54,526 nt of DNA from JBBIGV01 sp037447335 (lineage in GTDB: Bacteria; Bacteroidota; Ignavibacteria; Ignavibacteriales; Ignavibacteriaceae): the NCBI GenBank assembly GCA_037447335.1, contig JBBIGV010000015.1, positions 1 through 54,526 of the forward strand. Reading direction: 5' to 3'. Position 1 is the stretch's first letter; every line of letters begins with the position of its first letter. A program made the translations under genes and the position numbers. Positions 35,300-44,742 of this stretch are shown here, one piece after another. Below the pieces are notes generated by a model. That model was not told the origin of the DNA. It saw nothing but the letters and a program-made list of their open reading frames with translations, and searched no databases.

Positions 35300-37611
35300 A
35301 AAAACTATTTTTTGCCTTTGTTTTATTTCTTTCATCTTTATCTGTGGCGCAAACTGTCGTACCTATTGCCGACCTGCGGTGGAATGACAGCAATGGAGTA
35401 CCTATTGATACCGGGCAGGTATTTACCATCAGCGGAATTGTAACCTCATCAAATGAATTTGGTAACCAGGGTCCCGGTTCAATGCAGGATAATACAGCCG
35501 GCATTTCCATTTATGGAGGAGGGTTTGCTAATTCGGTTAACATTGGCGATTCGGTTACAGCAACCGGATTGCTTAATCAGTTCAGAGGTTTAACCCAGCT
35601 TAACTTTAACAGGCTGCCTATTGGTGTGGTAACAGTACACTCATCGGGTCATCATGTTGAACCAACAATTCTTACAATTACGGAAATCGCAAATCAGCAA
35701 TGGAACGGATTTGAAGAATATGAAGGATTACTGATCAGAATAAACAATGTAACCATATCCGGTTCAGGAAACTTTGCAAGCGGAACAAATTATAATATTA
35801 CAGATCCTACCGGAACTCTTGTTAATGGCTTGAGGATTGATAACGATGTATCTACTATTATCGGAACTCCGATTCCCTCCGGTCCAATTGATATTGTAGG
35901 GATTCTCGGGCAATTTAAATTTAATCCTCCTTATAACAGCGGCTACCAGATTTTGCCAAGATTTATACAGGATCTGATATTTGATGGTTCACCGCAGATT
36001 TTAACTCCCGTGCTTGCTACTGATATTACTACATCTTCATTTACTGTATACTTCAACACAGCAAGAAACGGAAACAGCCAGGTTAAGTATGGTTTAACGC
36101 CTGCCCTTGAACTCGATTCCGTAGTTATTAATACTGATACAACCGAGCATGTTGTTCCTGTTACCGGTTTGCAGGAGGCAACACTTTATTATTTCAGAGC
36201 TTATTCAACCAATCAGTATGGAACAAGTTTCAGTGATTTAAAGACAGTATCAACAGCTTCATCTGATCCAACTTTAGGCGCTATCAATGTTTATTTTAAT
36301 TTTTCCGTTGATCCTTCGGTTGCCATTCCGGGTAATGAAGCAAATGGTAATATTGACTTCGTGGAAAAATTAATTGAAAGAATTAATAACGCAAATTTTT
36401 CGATTGATCTTGCACTGTACAGCTTTTTCGGAATGCAGGATGTTGCCGATGCATTAATTCTTGCAAAAAACCGCGGTGTTAAAATTCGTGTGGTTTATGA
36501 CAACCGTACTACTCAAAACAGCATGCAGGCACTTATGAACGCGGGAATACCCGTTCTGAAAAGACATGCTGGTTTAAGTGGTATTATGCATAATAAATTT
36601 TTCATTTTTGACGCAAGGGATACTGTTATTACGAACGACTGGATCTGGACCGGTTCCTGGAACGTAACTTCTTTGGAGGTTGGATGGAAAAATAATGTTG
36701 TGGAAATAAATGATCCTACTATTGCACAGGCATTTACAATTGAATTTGAAGAAATGTGGGGAGGAAGCGGAGACCTGCCTAACCCCGGCAACGCTAAATT
36801 CGGAATTCAAAAGACCGATAATACGCCTCATCACTTCGTAATTGGCGGCAGAGAGGTTGAACTGTATTTCAGCCCGTCTGACGGAACTACTCAAGAAATC
36901 ATTAATAATGTTAACGATGCTCATCATTCAATTTATTTTGCACTGCTGGTTTTTACCAGGGCTGATATAAGAGAAGCAATGTTTAATCGTTTTCAGTTAG
37001 GTGTTACCGAACAAAGGGGTATTATTGATAATATAAACACTACCGGAAGCCAGTGGACCCAACTACAAAATTTTGCAGAAATGTTTCATAATCAGTCGCC
37101 AACTTTGCATCACAAATATGCAATTTTTGATGCATCGTATCCGTACAGCGTTCCGACTGCTTTAACCGGTTCGCAAAACTGGTCTAACGCCGGTGAAAAT
37201 GACAACGATGAAAATATGCTGATTCTGAAAGACGTTTATATTGCTAATCAGTATATGCAGGAGTTTAAAAAGAGATACAATGAACTGGGCGGAACCGGAA
37301 CTTTCATTGTGCCTGTTGTTTCAGTGCCCGGTTTAGAGTTAAGTGAGTTCAGCTACACATTATATCAGAATTATCCGAATCCGTTTAATCCCGTTACAAC
37401 AATACGATTTGAAATTCCGGTAGATCAGCATGTTGAGCTTGTGGTTTATGATATGCTAGGGCAGGAAGTAAAGCGTCTGTTTGATGGTGTGGCGCCCGCA
37501 GGCATAATTACTGTCGATTTTACTGCAGATAACCTTGCCAGCGGAATGTATATTTACAGGCTGAAGACCGATAACTTTATCGAATCAAAAAAACTTATGT
37601 TGTTAAAATAG
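35296..37611 (+). CDS. secreted phospholipase D-superfamily protein, T9SS tail
   Basis: 771 aa. A signal peptide ends near SVAQ (19). The modules are an OB-like domain (about 22-230: GQVFTISGIV, GDSVTATGLL), a fibronectin-like domain (about 235-322), a catalytic PLD pair (about 330-665) and a T9SS type A tail (about 685-771, with QNYPNPFNPVTTI). Two HxKx4D motifs are intact: His432/Lys434/Asp439 with downstream GSWN, and His605/Lys607/Asp612 with downstream GSQN. The PLD domain resembles the Nuc-type endonuclease group, and the OB-like module would fit nucleic-acid substrates. Extracellular nuclease is the best reading; phospholipase remains possible. Confidence 0.85.
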   Translation: MKKLFFAFVLFLSSLSVAQTVVPIADLRWNDSNGVPIDTGQVFTISGIVTSSNEFGNQGPGSMQDNTAGISIYGGGFANSVNIGDSVTATGLLNQFRGLTQLNFNRLPIGVVTVHSSGHHVEPTILTITEIANQQWNGFEEYEGLLIRINNVTISGSGNFASGTNYNITDPTGTLVNGLRIDNDVSTIIGTPIPSGPIDIVGILGQFKFNPPYNSGYQILPRFIQDLIFDGSPQILTPVLATDITTSSFTVYFNTARNGNSQVKYGLTPALELDSVVINTDTTEHVVPVTGLQEATLYYFRAYSTNQYGTSFSDLKTVSTASSDPTLGAINVYFNFSVDPSVAIPGNEANGNIDFVEKLIERINNANFSIDLALYSFFGMQDVADALILAKNRGVKIRVVYDNRTTQNSMQALMNAGIPVLKRHAGLSGIMHNKFFIFDARDTVITNDWIWTGSWNVTSLEVGWKNNVVEINDPTIAQAFTIEFEEMWGGSGDLPNPGNAKFGIQKTDNTPHHFVIGGREVELYFSPSDGTTQEIINNVNDAHHSIYFALLVFTRADIREAMFNRFQLGVTEQRGIIDNINTTGSQWTQLQNFAEMFHNQSPTLHHKYAIFDASYPYSVPTALTGSQNWSNAGENDNDENMLILKDVYIANQYMQEFKKRYNELGGTGTFIVPVVSVPGLELSEFSYTLYQNYPNPFNPVTTIRFEIPVDQHVELVVYDMLGQEVKRLFDGVAPAGIITVDFTADNLASGMYIYRLKTDNFIESKKLMLLK

Positions 37612-37671
37612 AATTATCCAGAGGTATGTGTCCGGATAAATCGCATTTTAATTATTTCTTTCCAGGTGAAT

Positions 37672-37720
37672 ATAAGCTCCGGCTTATGATCTGACTCAGG
37701 ATCAATGAGCCGGAACTTAT
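37672..37720 (+). terminator. probable terminator hairpin
   Basis: ATAAG-c-TCCGGCTTATGATC (from 37672) pairs imperfectly with GATCAATGAGCCGGA-a-CTTAT (to 37720) around a short loop. No strong T-tract follows, so termination efficiency is uncertain. It closes the secretion locus before the glycan cluster. Confidence 0.6.
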
Positions 37721-37863
37721 TGGTTAGATTATTTCAGCGATGACCCGTTAACAGATTCTGTTAATCAAGTCCTGCTATTTATTCATCTCTTATATTATCT
37801 TTGATCATTAATTAAATTGTATTTTTACTGAAGTAAGTATCAGAAATCTTTTTTGCCGCTTTT

Positions 37864-38838
37864 ATGACAATCTGTAAAGAATTCAAAAACTCGGAATTAT
37901 CTGATGAAGAATGGGATGAATTTATAAATAGTTCCGATAACGGAACAATCTTCCATAAAAGAAAATTCCTATCCTATCATGCCAAGGATAAATTTAAAGA
38001 CTCCTCTTTAGCTTTTGTTAAAGATAAAAACATTCTGGCATTGTTCACTGCCGCGCTTATTGAACGAGACGGTAAAAAGATTCTTTGGTCGCATCCCGGC
38101 GCTTCTTACGGCGGTTTTGTTTATAAATCCGATCTTAATTTTAAAGAAGCTCATGAACTCGTTGACCTTCTTATTGATTATGCTGAAAGATTAAATGTTG
38201 ACAGGGTTCAGATGACTATTCCGCCAATAATTTACCAAACAAAATATTCCAACTATATTGACTTTGCAATGGTCAGGAAGGGCTTTACTTACCTGAAGCG
38301 TGATGTTTCAAGTATCGTTCAACTCGATTTTGATCCTGAAAAACTGCTGAGCACATTTCGCTCTGAAGCCCGTACTGCAACAAAAAAAGCAATAAAACTT
38401 GGTGTGAAAATAGCAGAGACTGACCGTTATGATGAATACTACGAAATCCTGAAAAAGAACCTTAAGCTAAGGCATAATGTATATCCTGCGCACACACTTG
38501 AAGAGCTTAAACGACTTGTGAAGTTATTTCCTGATAAAATCAGATTGTGGGGTGCATTCAATCATAAGGATGATCTGATGGCGGGTGTTTGTAATTTCTC
38601 TGTTAATCAGAATGTAGTGCTTGCTTTTTACATTAGCCACAATGAAAAATTCCAGGAGTACCGTCCGGTTAATCTTCTTTTTTATGAAATCATGAAGCAG
38701 TACAATCATGAAGGTTTTCGCTTTCTTGATTTCGGAATATTTACCGTTAATATGGAACCTAACTGGGGGCTCGGAAGATTCAAAGAAAATTTTGGCGCTA
38801 GGGGAATTTTCAGAGATACTTTCTATAAAGTCATCTGA
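37864..38838 (+). CDS. FemX/FemAB-like GNAT transferase
   Basis: 324 aa with tandem GNAT-like domains of the lipid II:glycine transferase (FemX) and CelD/Mig-14-related group. Visible are WSHPGASYGGFVYKSD (about 77-92), KRDVSSIVQLDF and a C-terminal FLDFGIFTVNMEPNWGLGRFKENFGAR, the family's closing motif. Such enzymes transfer amino acids or acyl groups to peptidoglycan or polysaccharide precursors. Heading a glycosyltransferase cluster, it more likely modifies an exported glycan than cross-bridges, but this is inferred. It overlaps the next gene by one base. Confidence 0.75.
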   Translation: MTICKEFKNSELSDEEWDEFINSSDNGTIFHKRKFLSYHAKDKFKDSSLAFVKDKNILALFTAALIERDGKKILWSHPGASYGGFVYKSDLNFKEAHELVDLLIDYAERLNVDRVQMTIPPIIYQTKYSNYIDFAMVRKGFTYLKRDVSSIVQLDFDPEKLLSTFRSEARTATKKAIKLGVKIAETDRYDEYYEILKKNLKLRHNVYPAHTLEELKRLVKLFPDKIRLWGAFNHKDDLMAGVCNFSVNQNVVLAFYISHNEKFQEYRPVNLLFYEIMKQYNHEGFRFLDFGIFTVNMEPNWGLGRFKENFGARGIFRDTFYKVI

Positions 38839-39914
38839 TGTTAAAGATACTTCACATTGCACCTCAGAATTACGCGGGTGTACCTTATAGCTTTTTCCGG
38901 ATGCATAATTCTGTCGGTGATTACTCAAGGATTATTACATTTTACCATCACCCTCACGGTTTGCCTGAAGATATTTGTCTGAATTTAAAAGGACCATCTC
39001 TGAGTCTCTTCAGTTTCCGGAAACAGTTAAGAGTAAAAGAACGAAGCAAACAGAAAATCAGCTCTGCACCTTTATTCAAACCAAAAAATATTTTTGAGCA
39101 GACTTATTACAAAATTACGGACAAACTCAGAAAGCCCTTCTTCGATAAAATTATTCAGCAGTATGATCTCGATGATTTCGATATTATCCATTACGACACA
39201 GGTCTGGATTTTTATCGCAGCTCTTCTCAGGCAAAAAAATGGAAAGCTGAGGGCAAAAAAATTATATGCTGCTATTATGGAAGTGATTTGAGGATCAGAG
39301 GTATAATTAAAGAAATGGATGAACTTTCTGATCTGAACATTACTTCCGAGTACGATCATCTTGCCTTAAAACCGGATTTAAAATATTTATTCTATCCATA
39401 CGATCCCTCTGATCTTGAGGAGAAAGTACCAAATGAATCGGATACAATAAGAATTGTCCACTCACCAACCAACAGACAATTTAAAGGCACAGAACTGATT
39501 CTTTCAGTGATAAGCAAAATAAAGAAAGAAAGAAAAATTGATTTTCTTCTTCTCGAAAATATGCCTTACAAACAAGTGCTTGAAATTAAAAGAACATGTG
39601 ACGTTTGTATTGACCAGGTTGGCGGAACAATGGGCGGCACCGGGTATGGTAAAGCCGGATTAGAAACTCTTGCAAAGGGTATTCCCACCATCACAAATAT
39701 GACCGCTGAGTATGAAGCCTGGCTGCCGGAAAATCCCTTTGTGGTTGCAAATAATGAAGCCGAATTATTTGAAAAACTAATAAACTTAATTGATAATGAG
39801 AATCTTAGAAATGAACTTGGTAAGAAGGGAAAGATTTGGGTGAATAAGTATCATGGATTCGAAAATGTGAACAGTAAGCTCAAAGAGCTTTACAAGCAGC
39901 ACGGCATAATCTGA
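38838..39914 (+). CDS. glycosyltransferase, GT-B fold
   Basis: 358 aa. It has a GT-B layout, with an N-terminal acceptor half and a C-terminal donor half containing GGTGYGKAGLETLAKGIPTI (about 256-275), the glycine-rich and E-x7-E-like region of GT4-type enzymes. Spore-cortex and exopolysaccharide relatives exist; donor and acceptor are unknown. It is coupled to its neighbours by one-base TGATG overlaps on both sides. Confidence 0.8.
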   Translation: MLKILHIAPQNYAGVPYSFFRMHNSVGDYSRIITFYHHPHGLPEDICLNLKGPSLSLFSFRKQLRVKERSKQKISSAPLFKPKNIFEQTYYKITDKLRKPFFDKIIQQYDLDDFDIIHYDTGLDFYRSSSQAKKWKAEGKKIICCYYGSDLRIRGIIKEMDELSDLNITSEYDHLALKPDLKYLFYPYDPSDLEEKVPNESDTIRIVHSPTNRQFKGTELILSVISKIKKERKIDFLLLENMPYKQVLEIKRTCDVCIDQVGGTMGGTGYGKAGLETLAKGIPTITNMTAEYEAWLPENPFVVANNEAELFEKLINLIDNENLRNELGKKGKIWVNKYHGFENVNSKLKELYKQHGII

Positions 39915-41341
39915 TGAATAAAACTCCCTCTGTTTTTGAATCAACCGCATGGTACGGATTAGGTAATTTATTCGTCCGATCGGTAAGTTTTTTGCTCCTT
40001 CCGCTTTATTCAAACCTTATCACAACCGAAGAGTTTGGTACATATACATTGCTTATGTCAGTATACGTGGTTATGTCTGTATTCTATCACGGTGGTTTGC
40101 ATTCCGTTTTTACACGGTACTACCTTGAAGAAAAAGATGAATCAAAAAGAAAAATAATATTTTCCTCAGCAGTCAATTCGGTTTTTATGATCAGCCTGGT
40201 ATTAACTCTAACGGCACTAATATTCGCGGCTGATGTTTCTGCGTTGGCGCTTGGTTCTGCTGAGTATAGTAAACTTGTAAAGCTAACCTTCGGTGCCTTG
40301 TTCTTTGAAAACATTGCTGTATTTCTGCTGCAGTTATTCAAGACAAAGGAATTATCCAGGATTATTGTAAAATACTCAGCTATGGGCGCTGTGTTTAACC
40401 TTGCACTTAACTTAGTGCTGGTATATTTGCTCAGAATGAGTATTGAAGGAATATTCATCTCTCAGCTTGCCTCTTCGGTGCTGCTTGTGTTAATTGTTAT
40501 CCCGCGTATCAAACCTGAATTAAAGTTCCGGATAGATCTCAGTTATATAAAATTATTTGCACCGATGGCAATTCCTTTAATGATTGGCGGATTGCTCTCA
40601 ACTTTTGCGGATGTAATCGACCGCTTTCTCCTGGACCATTTTCTATCAAGGGAGGCTGTCGGTATTTACAGCTTTGTGTACCGTATCGGAATGATAATGA
40701 ACCTGCTTGTGATTTCATTTCGCGCTGCATGGCTGCCGCATTCTATGAATAAATTTTTCAATAACGATTACAGCGTTTTCGGGAGCATACTTACAAAACT
40801 TATTGGTGTAAGTTGTGTGGTGCTGGTAATGTTTACAATTTTTACAGGGTATTTTTTTGATTTGAAAATTGGCGGGGTTCATTTTTTCAATCCTGCTTAC
40901 AAGGAAGGGCTCGTGGTTCTTCCGTTTATTCTGCTGGGATATATGTTTAATGGAATAGCATCATTTTATTATGTATATCCTTACGTATCAAATAAAAGTT
41001 ATCACATACTTATTTCGGATGCGATTGCATTTTTTGCAAATCTCTTGCTGAACTTGTGGCTGATACCGCAAATCGGAATTCTTGGTGCAGCAGCCGCAAC
41101 CGCAGCGGCTTTTTTACTGAGCGCGGTTTATCTTATAATTATTACTTCTTTACATATAAAAATACACTACGAATATCCAAGAATAATATCACTTGTAATA
41201 TTGTCTGCATTGATAATTTATTTCGGATACAATAATGAAAGCCTGATAATAAATTTATTGCTCTTTCTTATTTTTATTATAGCCAATTCCCGGATTCTTG
41301 GTATAAACCTGAAGCAGAAAAAAGGAAAGATTATAGGCTGA
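39914..41341 (+). CDS. polysaccharide flippase (Wzx/MOP family)
   Basis: 475-aa polytopic membrane protein with about 12-14 hydrophobic helices. The N-terminus STAWYGLGNLFVRSVSFLLL and the interior YSNLITTEEFGTYTLLMSVY match oligosaccharide flippases of the MOP superfamily. It should translocate lipid-linked glycan repeat units across the inner membrane. It sits among glycosyltransferases and is translationally coupled upstream. Confidence 0.88.
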   Translation: MNKTPSVFESTAWYGLGNLFVRSVSFLLLPLYSNLITTEEFGTYTLLMSVYVVMSVFYHGGLHSVFTRYYLEEKDESKRKIIFSSAVNSVFMISLVLTLTALIFAADVSALALGSAEYSKLVKLTFGALFFENIAVFLLQLFKTKELSRIIVKYSAMGAVFNLALNLVLVYLLRMSIEGIFISQLASSVLLVLIVIPRIKPELKFRIDLSYIKLFAPMAIPLMIGGLLSTFADVIDRFLLDHFLSREAVGIYSFVYRIGMIMNLLVISFRAAWLPHSMNKFFNNDYSVFGSILTKLIGVSCVVLVMFTIFTGYFFDLKIGGVHFFNPAYKEGLVVLPFILLGYMFNGIASFYYVYPYVSNKSYHILISDAIAFFANLLLNLWLIPQIGILGAAAATAAAFLLSAVYLIIITSLHIKIHYEYPRIISLVILSALIIYFGYNNESLIINLLLFLIFIIANSRILGINLKQKKGKIIG

Positions 41342-41387
41342 TAATTCGAATTCAATAAAAGTTAATCCCAAATGATAATCCATAACA

Positions 41388-42140
41388 ATGAATAAGATCT
41401 CCGCAATCATAATAGCCGGCAATGAAGAAAAGAATATAGTTGACTGCCTTAAAAGTGTAAGCTGGGCAGATGAAATTATTGTAGTTGACTCGGAGAGTAC
41501 TGATAAAACCGTTGAGCTTGCAAAAACTGTTACACCTAAAGTCTATACAAAAAGGTGGGAAGGATATGCAAAACAGAAAGCGTACGCACTCTCACTGGCG
41601 CAAAATGAATGGGTGCTGAGTCTTGATGCAGATGAACGCGCTACACCTGAATTAAAAGATGAAATTCTTTCGGGCGAATTAAATAATTATGACGGCTATA
41701 AGATACCCCGCATAAATTATTTTTTGGGAAGACGAATATTATACTGCGGGTGGGGCACCGACAAGCAGTTAAGATTATTCAGAAAATCAAAATCTGCTGT
41801 CACAAACCGGTTGGTTCACGAATCATTTGAGGTTGATGGCATAGTTGGTTTACTCAAAAATGGCATTGAGCATTATTCATACCGGTCGATACGGGATGCC
41901 ATGGTAAAGAATAACATTTACTCATCCCTGGAAGCACAGGAAAAATACAAAAGGAAAAAAGTCACACCTCTTTCATTCATACTTCATCCGCTGGCTGCGT
42001 TTTTGCAATCTTACATTGTTAAACAGGGATTCAGAGATGGTCCGCAGGGATTGATAATATCAATTCTGCATGCTGTTACAAATGTCCAGACGTATATGAA
42101 AATGTGGGAACTAAAGAAAAATGAACAGGAAGCAGGATGA
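41388..42140 (+). CDS. family 2 glycosyltransferase, WaaE/KdtX-like
   Basis: 250 aa with a GT-A fold: IIIAGNEEKNIVDCL, VDSESTDKTVE, and SLDADERATPEL carrying the metal-binding DxD. The middle segment GWGTDKQLRLFRKSKS is typical of the LPS core beta-1,4-glucosyltransferase group (WaaE/KdtX). It overlaps the next gene by four bases. The acceptor is not decided by sequence. Confidence 0.85.
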   Translation: MNKISAIIIAGNEEKNIVDCLKSVSWADEIIVVDSESTDKTVELAKTVTPKVYTKRWEGYAKQKAYALSLAQNEWVLSLDADERATPELKDEILSGELNNYDGYKIPRINYFLGRRILYCGWGTDKQLRLFRKSKSAVTNRLVHESFEVDGIVGLLKNGIEHYSYRSIRDAMVKNNIYSSLEAQEKYKRKKVTPLSFILHPLAAFLQSYIVKQGFRDGPQGLIISILHAVTNVQTYMKMWELKKNEQEAG

Positions 42141-43240
42141 ACATTGTACTTACCAACGATGCACAAAAAATTGCCGGAGGTGAAAATTATGTTCTGTATC
42201 TTGCTGAAGGATTAAGAGCAAAAGGTCACAGTGTTTCGATTGCGCCAATGCAAGGCTCGGAATTGGCGGATGAATCAAATAAAAGAAAATTTAAAACCTA
42301 TGAAATTCCTTACGGTGATAAAGGAAAAGAGTTTAATGCAATAAGAATCTTTTATCAAAAAGTAAAACACTCCAACCCTCATATAGTTCATTCTAATTCA
42401 AATTTTGACAGGACAATAGCTGCCTTTGCAGGTAAACTTATGGGGTCTAAAAACATTACAACAATTCATTCCTGCTTATCAATCCGGCGTAATCCTACCC
42501 ATGCATTCCGCAACAGATTTTTAATTGATCATTTCACTCCGGTCGGTCATTCAACAAAGAAGATTATGACTGAAACAGATAAAATTGATGAAAGCAGAAT
42601 TTCTGTTGTGCATATCGGGCTTCCGGCAAATAAAATTTTTTTTAATGCTGAAGGTAGAAATAAAATAAGAAGAGAGTTTAACATTCCTGTCAGTCTTGTT
42701 TTATTCGGAACACTGAGCCGATTGGTAGATTTTAAAGGACATACATATTTACTTCAGGCAGCAGAACAACTATTAGCAGCAAATTCTGATTTTAAAATAA
42801 TAATTGTTGGTGAAGGAGAGTTAGAAAAAAATCTGAAACTTGAATCTGCAGAGAGAAGGCTTACTGACAAAGTTATTTTTACAGGTCATCGTTCGGATGT
42901 TCAGGATATTTTATCCTCATTCGATGTGATTGTTCAGTCATCAAAAGATTTTGGCGGCGAAACATTCCCGGTATCACTGCTTGAGGCTATGTCCGTCGGG
43001 TTACCAATTCTTGCAAGTGATGTAGGAGATATCCGTTACATGATTGACAACAATGTGAATGGAATCCTGTTGGATCCTTCAAATGTAAATCAATTAGCCG
43101 ATGCAATGAATTCAGTTATAACCGATAAAGATTTACGCCGTTCGATGGGTCAGAATTCAAGGATAAAATTCCGGAATGAGTTTACCCTCGAAAAAATGGT
43201 GGATAGTATTGAGGAGGTCTATAAATCAGTAATAAATTGA
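42137..43240 (+). CDS. family 4 glycosyltransferase
   Basis: 367 aa with a GT-B fold. The N-terminal motif NIVLTNDAQKIAGGENYVLY and the C-terminal GGETFPVSLLEAMSVGLPIL (E-x7-E donor site) are typical GT4. It retains the donor nucleotide-sugar site and probably adds a hexose to the cluster's glycan. It is the last gene of the glycan cluster; a 138-base gap without a clear terminator follows. Confidence 0.88.
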   Translation: MNIVLTNDAQKIAGGENYVLYLAEGLRAKGHSVSIAPMQGSELADESNKRKFKTYEIPYGDKGKEFNAIRIFYQKVKHSNPHIVHSNSNFDRTIAAFAGKLMGSKNITTIHSCLSIRRNPTHAFRNRFLIDHFTPVGHSTKKIMTETDKIDESRISVVHIGLPANKIFFNAEGRNKIRREFNIPVSLVLFGTLSRLVDFKGHTYLLQAAEQLLAANSDFKIIIVGEGELEKNLKLESAERRLTDKVIFTGHRSDVQDILSSFDVIVQSSKDFGGETFPVSLLEAMSVGLPILASDVGDIRYMIDNNVNGILLDPSNVNQLADAMNSVITDKDLRRSMGQNSRIKFRNEFTLEKMVDSIEEVYKSVIN

Positions 43241-43378
43241 AATCGCGCCGGATTTAGTAAAAATTCCCTCTCAATCTTACCAATAATAGCATTTCATACC
43301 ATTGACAATTTTTGTTAAATTGCCCCGTCAAAACTCGTAAAATCTTAATTTTAATATACCAATCCGGATAAATTCTTA

Positions 43379-44266
43379 ATGAAACAATACTTAGACCTTG
43401 TAAGAACAACAATTAATGAGGGCGTTCGAAAACAATCCCGGACAGGAATTGATACAATTTCTTACTTCGGCGCGTTTTACAGGGTTGAGCTATCGCAGGG
43501 TTTTCCTCTTCTTACAACAAAAAAAATGGAGTGGAAGTCATTGTTAAATGAAGTATTGTGGTATTTGTCCGGCGAACATCATATTAGAAATTTACAGCAG
43601 CATACTAAAATCTGGGATGCCTGGGCAGATGAAGACGGAAGACTTCAGACTGCATATGGAAGATTTTGGCGCAGATATCCTGTGCCGTCTGACAATGCCG
43701 TGCTCGATGGTGAAGTTTACGTTGATGAAAAAAATCCTTTTGTTCATAAAGAAGAAAACGGAGCGCTTATTTTCGATCAGATCGCTTGGGTGATAAACGA
43801 AATCAAAACTAATCCTAATTCACGAAGATTGGTTATCTCTGCATGGCATCCTGCTAATGCTGTAGTAAGCAAACTTCCGCCGTGCCATTATTCTTTTGCA
43901 TTTAATGTGAGCAATGGAAAATTAAATTGCCATCTTACACAAAGATCGGGAGATATTGCGCTTGGAATTCCGTTTAATCTTGCAGCTTATTCATTGCTGA
44001 CTCAAATCATTGCACAGGAAGTCGGATTGGAATTAGGGCTATTTGCTCATACAATTATAGATGCACATATTTATGTAGCCGAAAAAGGATCGCCGACAGA
44101 GAGGTTCGATCATCTTGAAGGGCTGAAGGAACAACTAAAACGTAAACCGCTGCCTTTGCCACAATTAAAAATTGCCCGAAAACCCATTGATGAATTAAGA
44201 TTTGAAGATTTTGAACTTATAGGGTATCAGCATCATGAAAAAATCCGCTTTGAGGTTGCCGTTTGA
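43379..44266 (+). CDS. thyA: thymidylate synthase
   Basis: Methylates dUMP using methylene-tetrahydrofolate. 295 aa, slightly longer than the 264-residue E. coli enzyme because of an insert around residues 100-130. The nucleophile Cys169 is in LPPCHYSFAF, and QRSGDIALGIPFNLAAY and the DAHIY ending are conserved. It overlaps the DHFR start by four bases (TTGA), so dihydrofolate recycling is co-expressed. Confidence 0.95.
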   Translation: MKQYLDLVRTTINEGVRKQSRTGIDTISYFGAFYRVELSQGFPLLTTKKMEWKSLLNEVLWYLSGEHHIRNLQQHTKIWDAWADEDGRLQTAYGRFWRRYPVPSDNAVLDGEVYVDEKNPFVHKEENGALIFDQIAWVINEIKTNPNSRRLVISAWHPANAVVSKLPPCHYSFAFNVSNGKLNCHLTQRSGDIALGIPFNLAAYSLLTQIIAQEVGLELGLFAHTIIDAHIYVAEKGSPTERFDHLEGLKEQLKRKPLPLPQLKIARKPIDELRFEDFELIGYQHHEKIRFEVAV

Positions 44267-44742
44267 AAAAGATCATTATTGCTGCTGCAGCAAAAAACGG
44301 AGTAATCGGAAAAACCAGCGGTGAAATGCCCTGGCATGTTAAGGAAGAATTTCAGCATTTTAAAGATACAACCTTCGGTTACCCGGTTATAATGGGACGA
44401 AAAACATTTCAGACTTTGGGTAAACCGCTTAAAGGAAGACTGAATATTATAGTGACGCGAAATGAACAATTTAATCCCGGCCATGAAGATGTTAAAGTCT
44501 TCAACGATCTTTTACTAGCAATATCTTTTGCTGAATTAGAAAAACCGGAAAAGATTTTTATTATTGGCGGAGGACAGATTTACAAACAGGCAATGCCCAT
44601 TGTGGATGAATTGCTGATATCCATTATGGATTATGAAGCCGACGGCGAAGTTAAATTCCCCGAAATATCAGATGATGAATGGGAAATGAAAGAACGGGAA
44701 AAAAGGAACGTATTTGAAATTTTAAGATATGTCAGGAAATAA
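44263..44742 (+). CDS. folA: dihydrofolate reductase
   Basis: 159 aa, typical DHFR length. It has the substrate loop IGKTSGEMPWHVKEEFQHF, the NADPH motif VIMGRKTFQTLGKPLKGR and the FIIGGGQIYKQAMP region. The start is TTG 44263, sharing TTGA with the thyA stop. It regenerates tetrahydrofolate consumed by thymidylate synthase next door. Confidence 0.93.
   Translation: MKKIIIAAAAKNGVIGKTSGEMPWHVKEEFQHFKDTTFGYPVIMGRKTFQTLGKPLKGRLNIIVTRNEQFNPGHEDVKVFNDLLLAISFAELEKPEKIFIIGGGQIYKQAMPIVDELLISIMDYEADGEVKFPEISDDEWEMKEREKRNVFEILRYVRK

Noticed and set aside
43302..43322. TTGACA followed by TAAATTG before thyA, as a promoter.
   Set aside because: The spacing (11 bases from the TTG) fits neither the sigma-70 nor the Bacteroidota pattern.
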